From positions 19,915,672 to 19,979,671 of the forward strand of contig NC_061782.1 of assembly GCF_022458985.1 (NCBI RefSeq): DNA of 64,000 nucleotides, read 5' to 3'. The notes beneath the pieces were generated by a model that saw only the letters and a list, made by a program, of their open reading frames with translations, made no database searches and was not told the DNA's origin. The DNA is from Mugil cephalus. Lineage: Eukaryota > Chordata > Actinopteri > Mugiliformes > Mugilidae. A program made the position numbers and the translations under genes. Shown piece after piece: positions 63,312 to 64,000 of this stretch. The first letter of the stretch is position 1. Each line of letters starts with the position of its first letter.

Positions 63312-64000
63312 GTAACTACTGTAATCTGTGTCTCTATTTACAGCTGCCCGGAACATTAATATCACTCCGCTGCGTCACGGTCGTTTGAGCCGAGTGTTTT
63401 CCGTACATATTCCTAAATTAAAATGGAACTTAAAGATGTGCTGTCACAGAACTGAATGGAAGTGAACCGGCAGACAAAACAAGGAACCTCCTTTTAATAC
63501 ACATTGGTTGCAAACAAAGAAGAGACCTGTGACATTTACCACGACGAACACAACCGCGTCTGATTTTCCACCGGCAACACTGAACTCTCTCACCGTGAAA
63601 GAGAAAAGGGAACACGCCTCATTGTTTTTGATGAAAGCTCGCAAGTAATCAAGGCTCTTTCATGACATGTACTTCAAGTGACCGCTGTGATTGGTGACAA
63701 TGACAATAACAGAACAGGTGGAGTGGCAGAGTGAATTGCTCTTGAGAGTAATTGGCCTGTGTTGTTAGTATGTGGGTTGCTAAGTATGGTGAAAAATTTA
63801 ACACTCTCCACACTTTAGTAAATGGTTTATCCTAAAATGACTGGTTGATTGTTTCATTAGACATTTACCTATGAGGTATTAGTTTTTTTAAATCATTTAT
63901 TTTATAATAGCATGTATATATTTTTAGATAAATCTGTGGGTAGTTGTAACTCGGGTATACAAATCTGTAGTTACCCTCTGGAAATGACTAGAAATGCTTC
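63312..64000 (+). other. anapc1 intron running off the window
   Basis: After the donor CCAG|GTAACT at 63311/63312 no further exon with APC1 similarity is visible before the window ends. Confidence 0.65.

Overview
This is a vertebrate nuclear window, almost certainly from a ray-finned (teleost, probably percomorph) fish. It has compact GT-AG exons of well-known vertebrate genes, AT-rich introns, abundant CA/TG and tetranucleotide microsatellites, and fish-type Tc1/mariner, hAT-like and LINE debris. No bacterial operons, CRISPR arrays or phage genes are present. Five protein-coding genes were reconstructed by following reading frames across splice sites by eye. Four have a complete coding sequence and one runs off the right edge.

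Layout, left to right. (1) desi2, minus strand, 12629 to 18: a PPPDE-family desumoylating/deubiquitinating isopeptidase in five coding exons. (2) mtrf1l, minus strand, 16935 to 13817: a mitochondrial class I peptide-release factor in eight coding exons. (3) fbxo5 (Emi1), plus strand, 20110 to 22627: an inhibitor of the anaphase-promoting complex (APC/C), in five coding exons after a 5' UTR exon; it lies head-to-head with mtrf1l. (4) An 11 kb gene-free stretch (23.0-33.6 kb) holding a Tc1 transposase relic, a LINE fragment and a decayed minisatellite. (5) vip, minus strand, 35903 to 33671: the prepro-PHI/VIP neuropeptide gene, with a recognisable TATA box and cyclic-AMP response element near 36.9-37.0 kb. 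(6) A 10 kb gene-free stretch (37.0-47.0 kb) with a Tc1-like relic, a hAT-like non-autonomous element and long tetranucleotide arrays. (7) anapc1, plus strand, from 48377 past the window end: the first 21 coding exons of APC/C subunit 1.

The gene group mtrf1l-fbxo5-vip is also contiguous in human (6q25.2). desi2 and anapc1 lie elsewhere in human, so both edges are rearranged relative to mammals. One result is that an APC/C inhibitor (Emi1) and the largest APC/C subunit (Apc1) sit about 26 kb apart, separated only by vip. I see no evidence that this is more than synteny, but both promoters carry CCAAT-box pairs of the kind used by cell-cycle genes.

The most eye-catching mobile element is a 1,579-bp Tc1/mariner element (57921-59499) in an anapc1 intron. 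It has an uninterrupted transposase frame with an intact DD34E triad, nearly identical 204-bp inverted repeats and TA target duplications. Other notable items are a decayed second copy of the mtrf1l start region 1.2 kb upstream of the gene, a perfect 14-bp inverted repeat carrying both CCAAT boxes in the anapc1 promoter, and several copies of dispersed repeats whose relationship can be read directly within the window. I found no convincing previously undescribed biological system.
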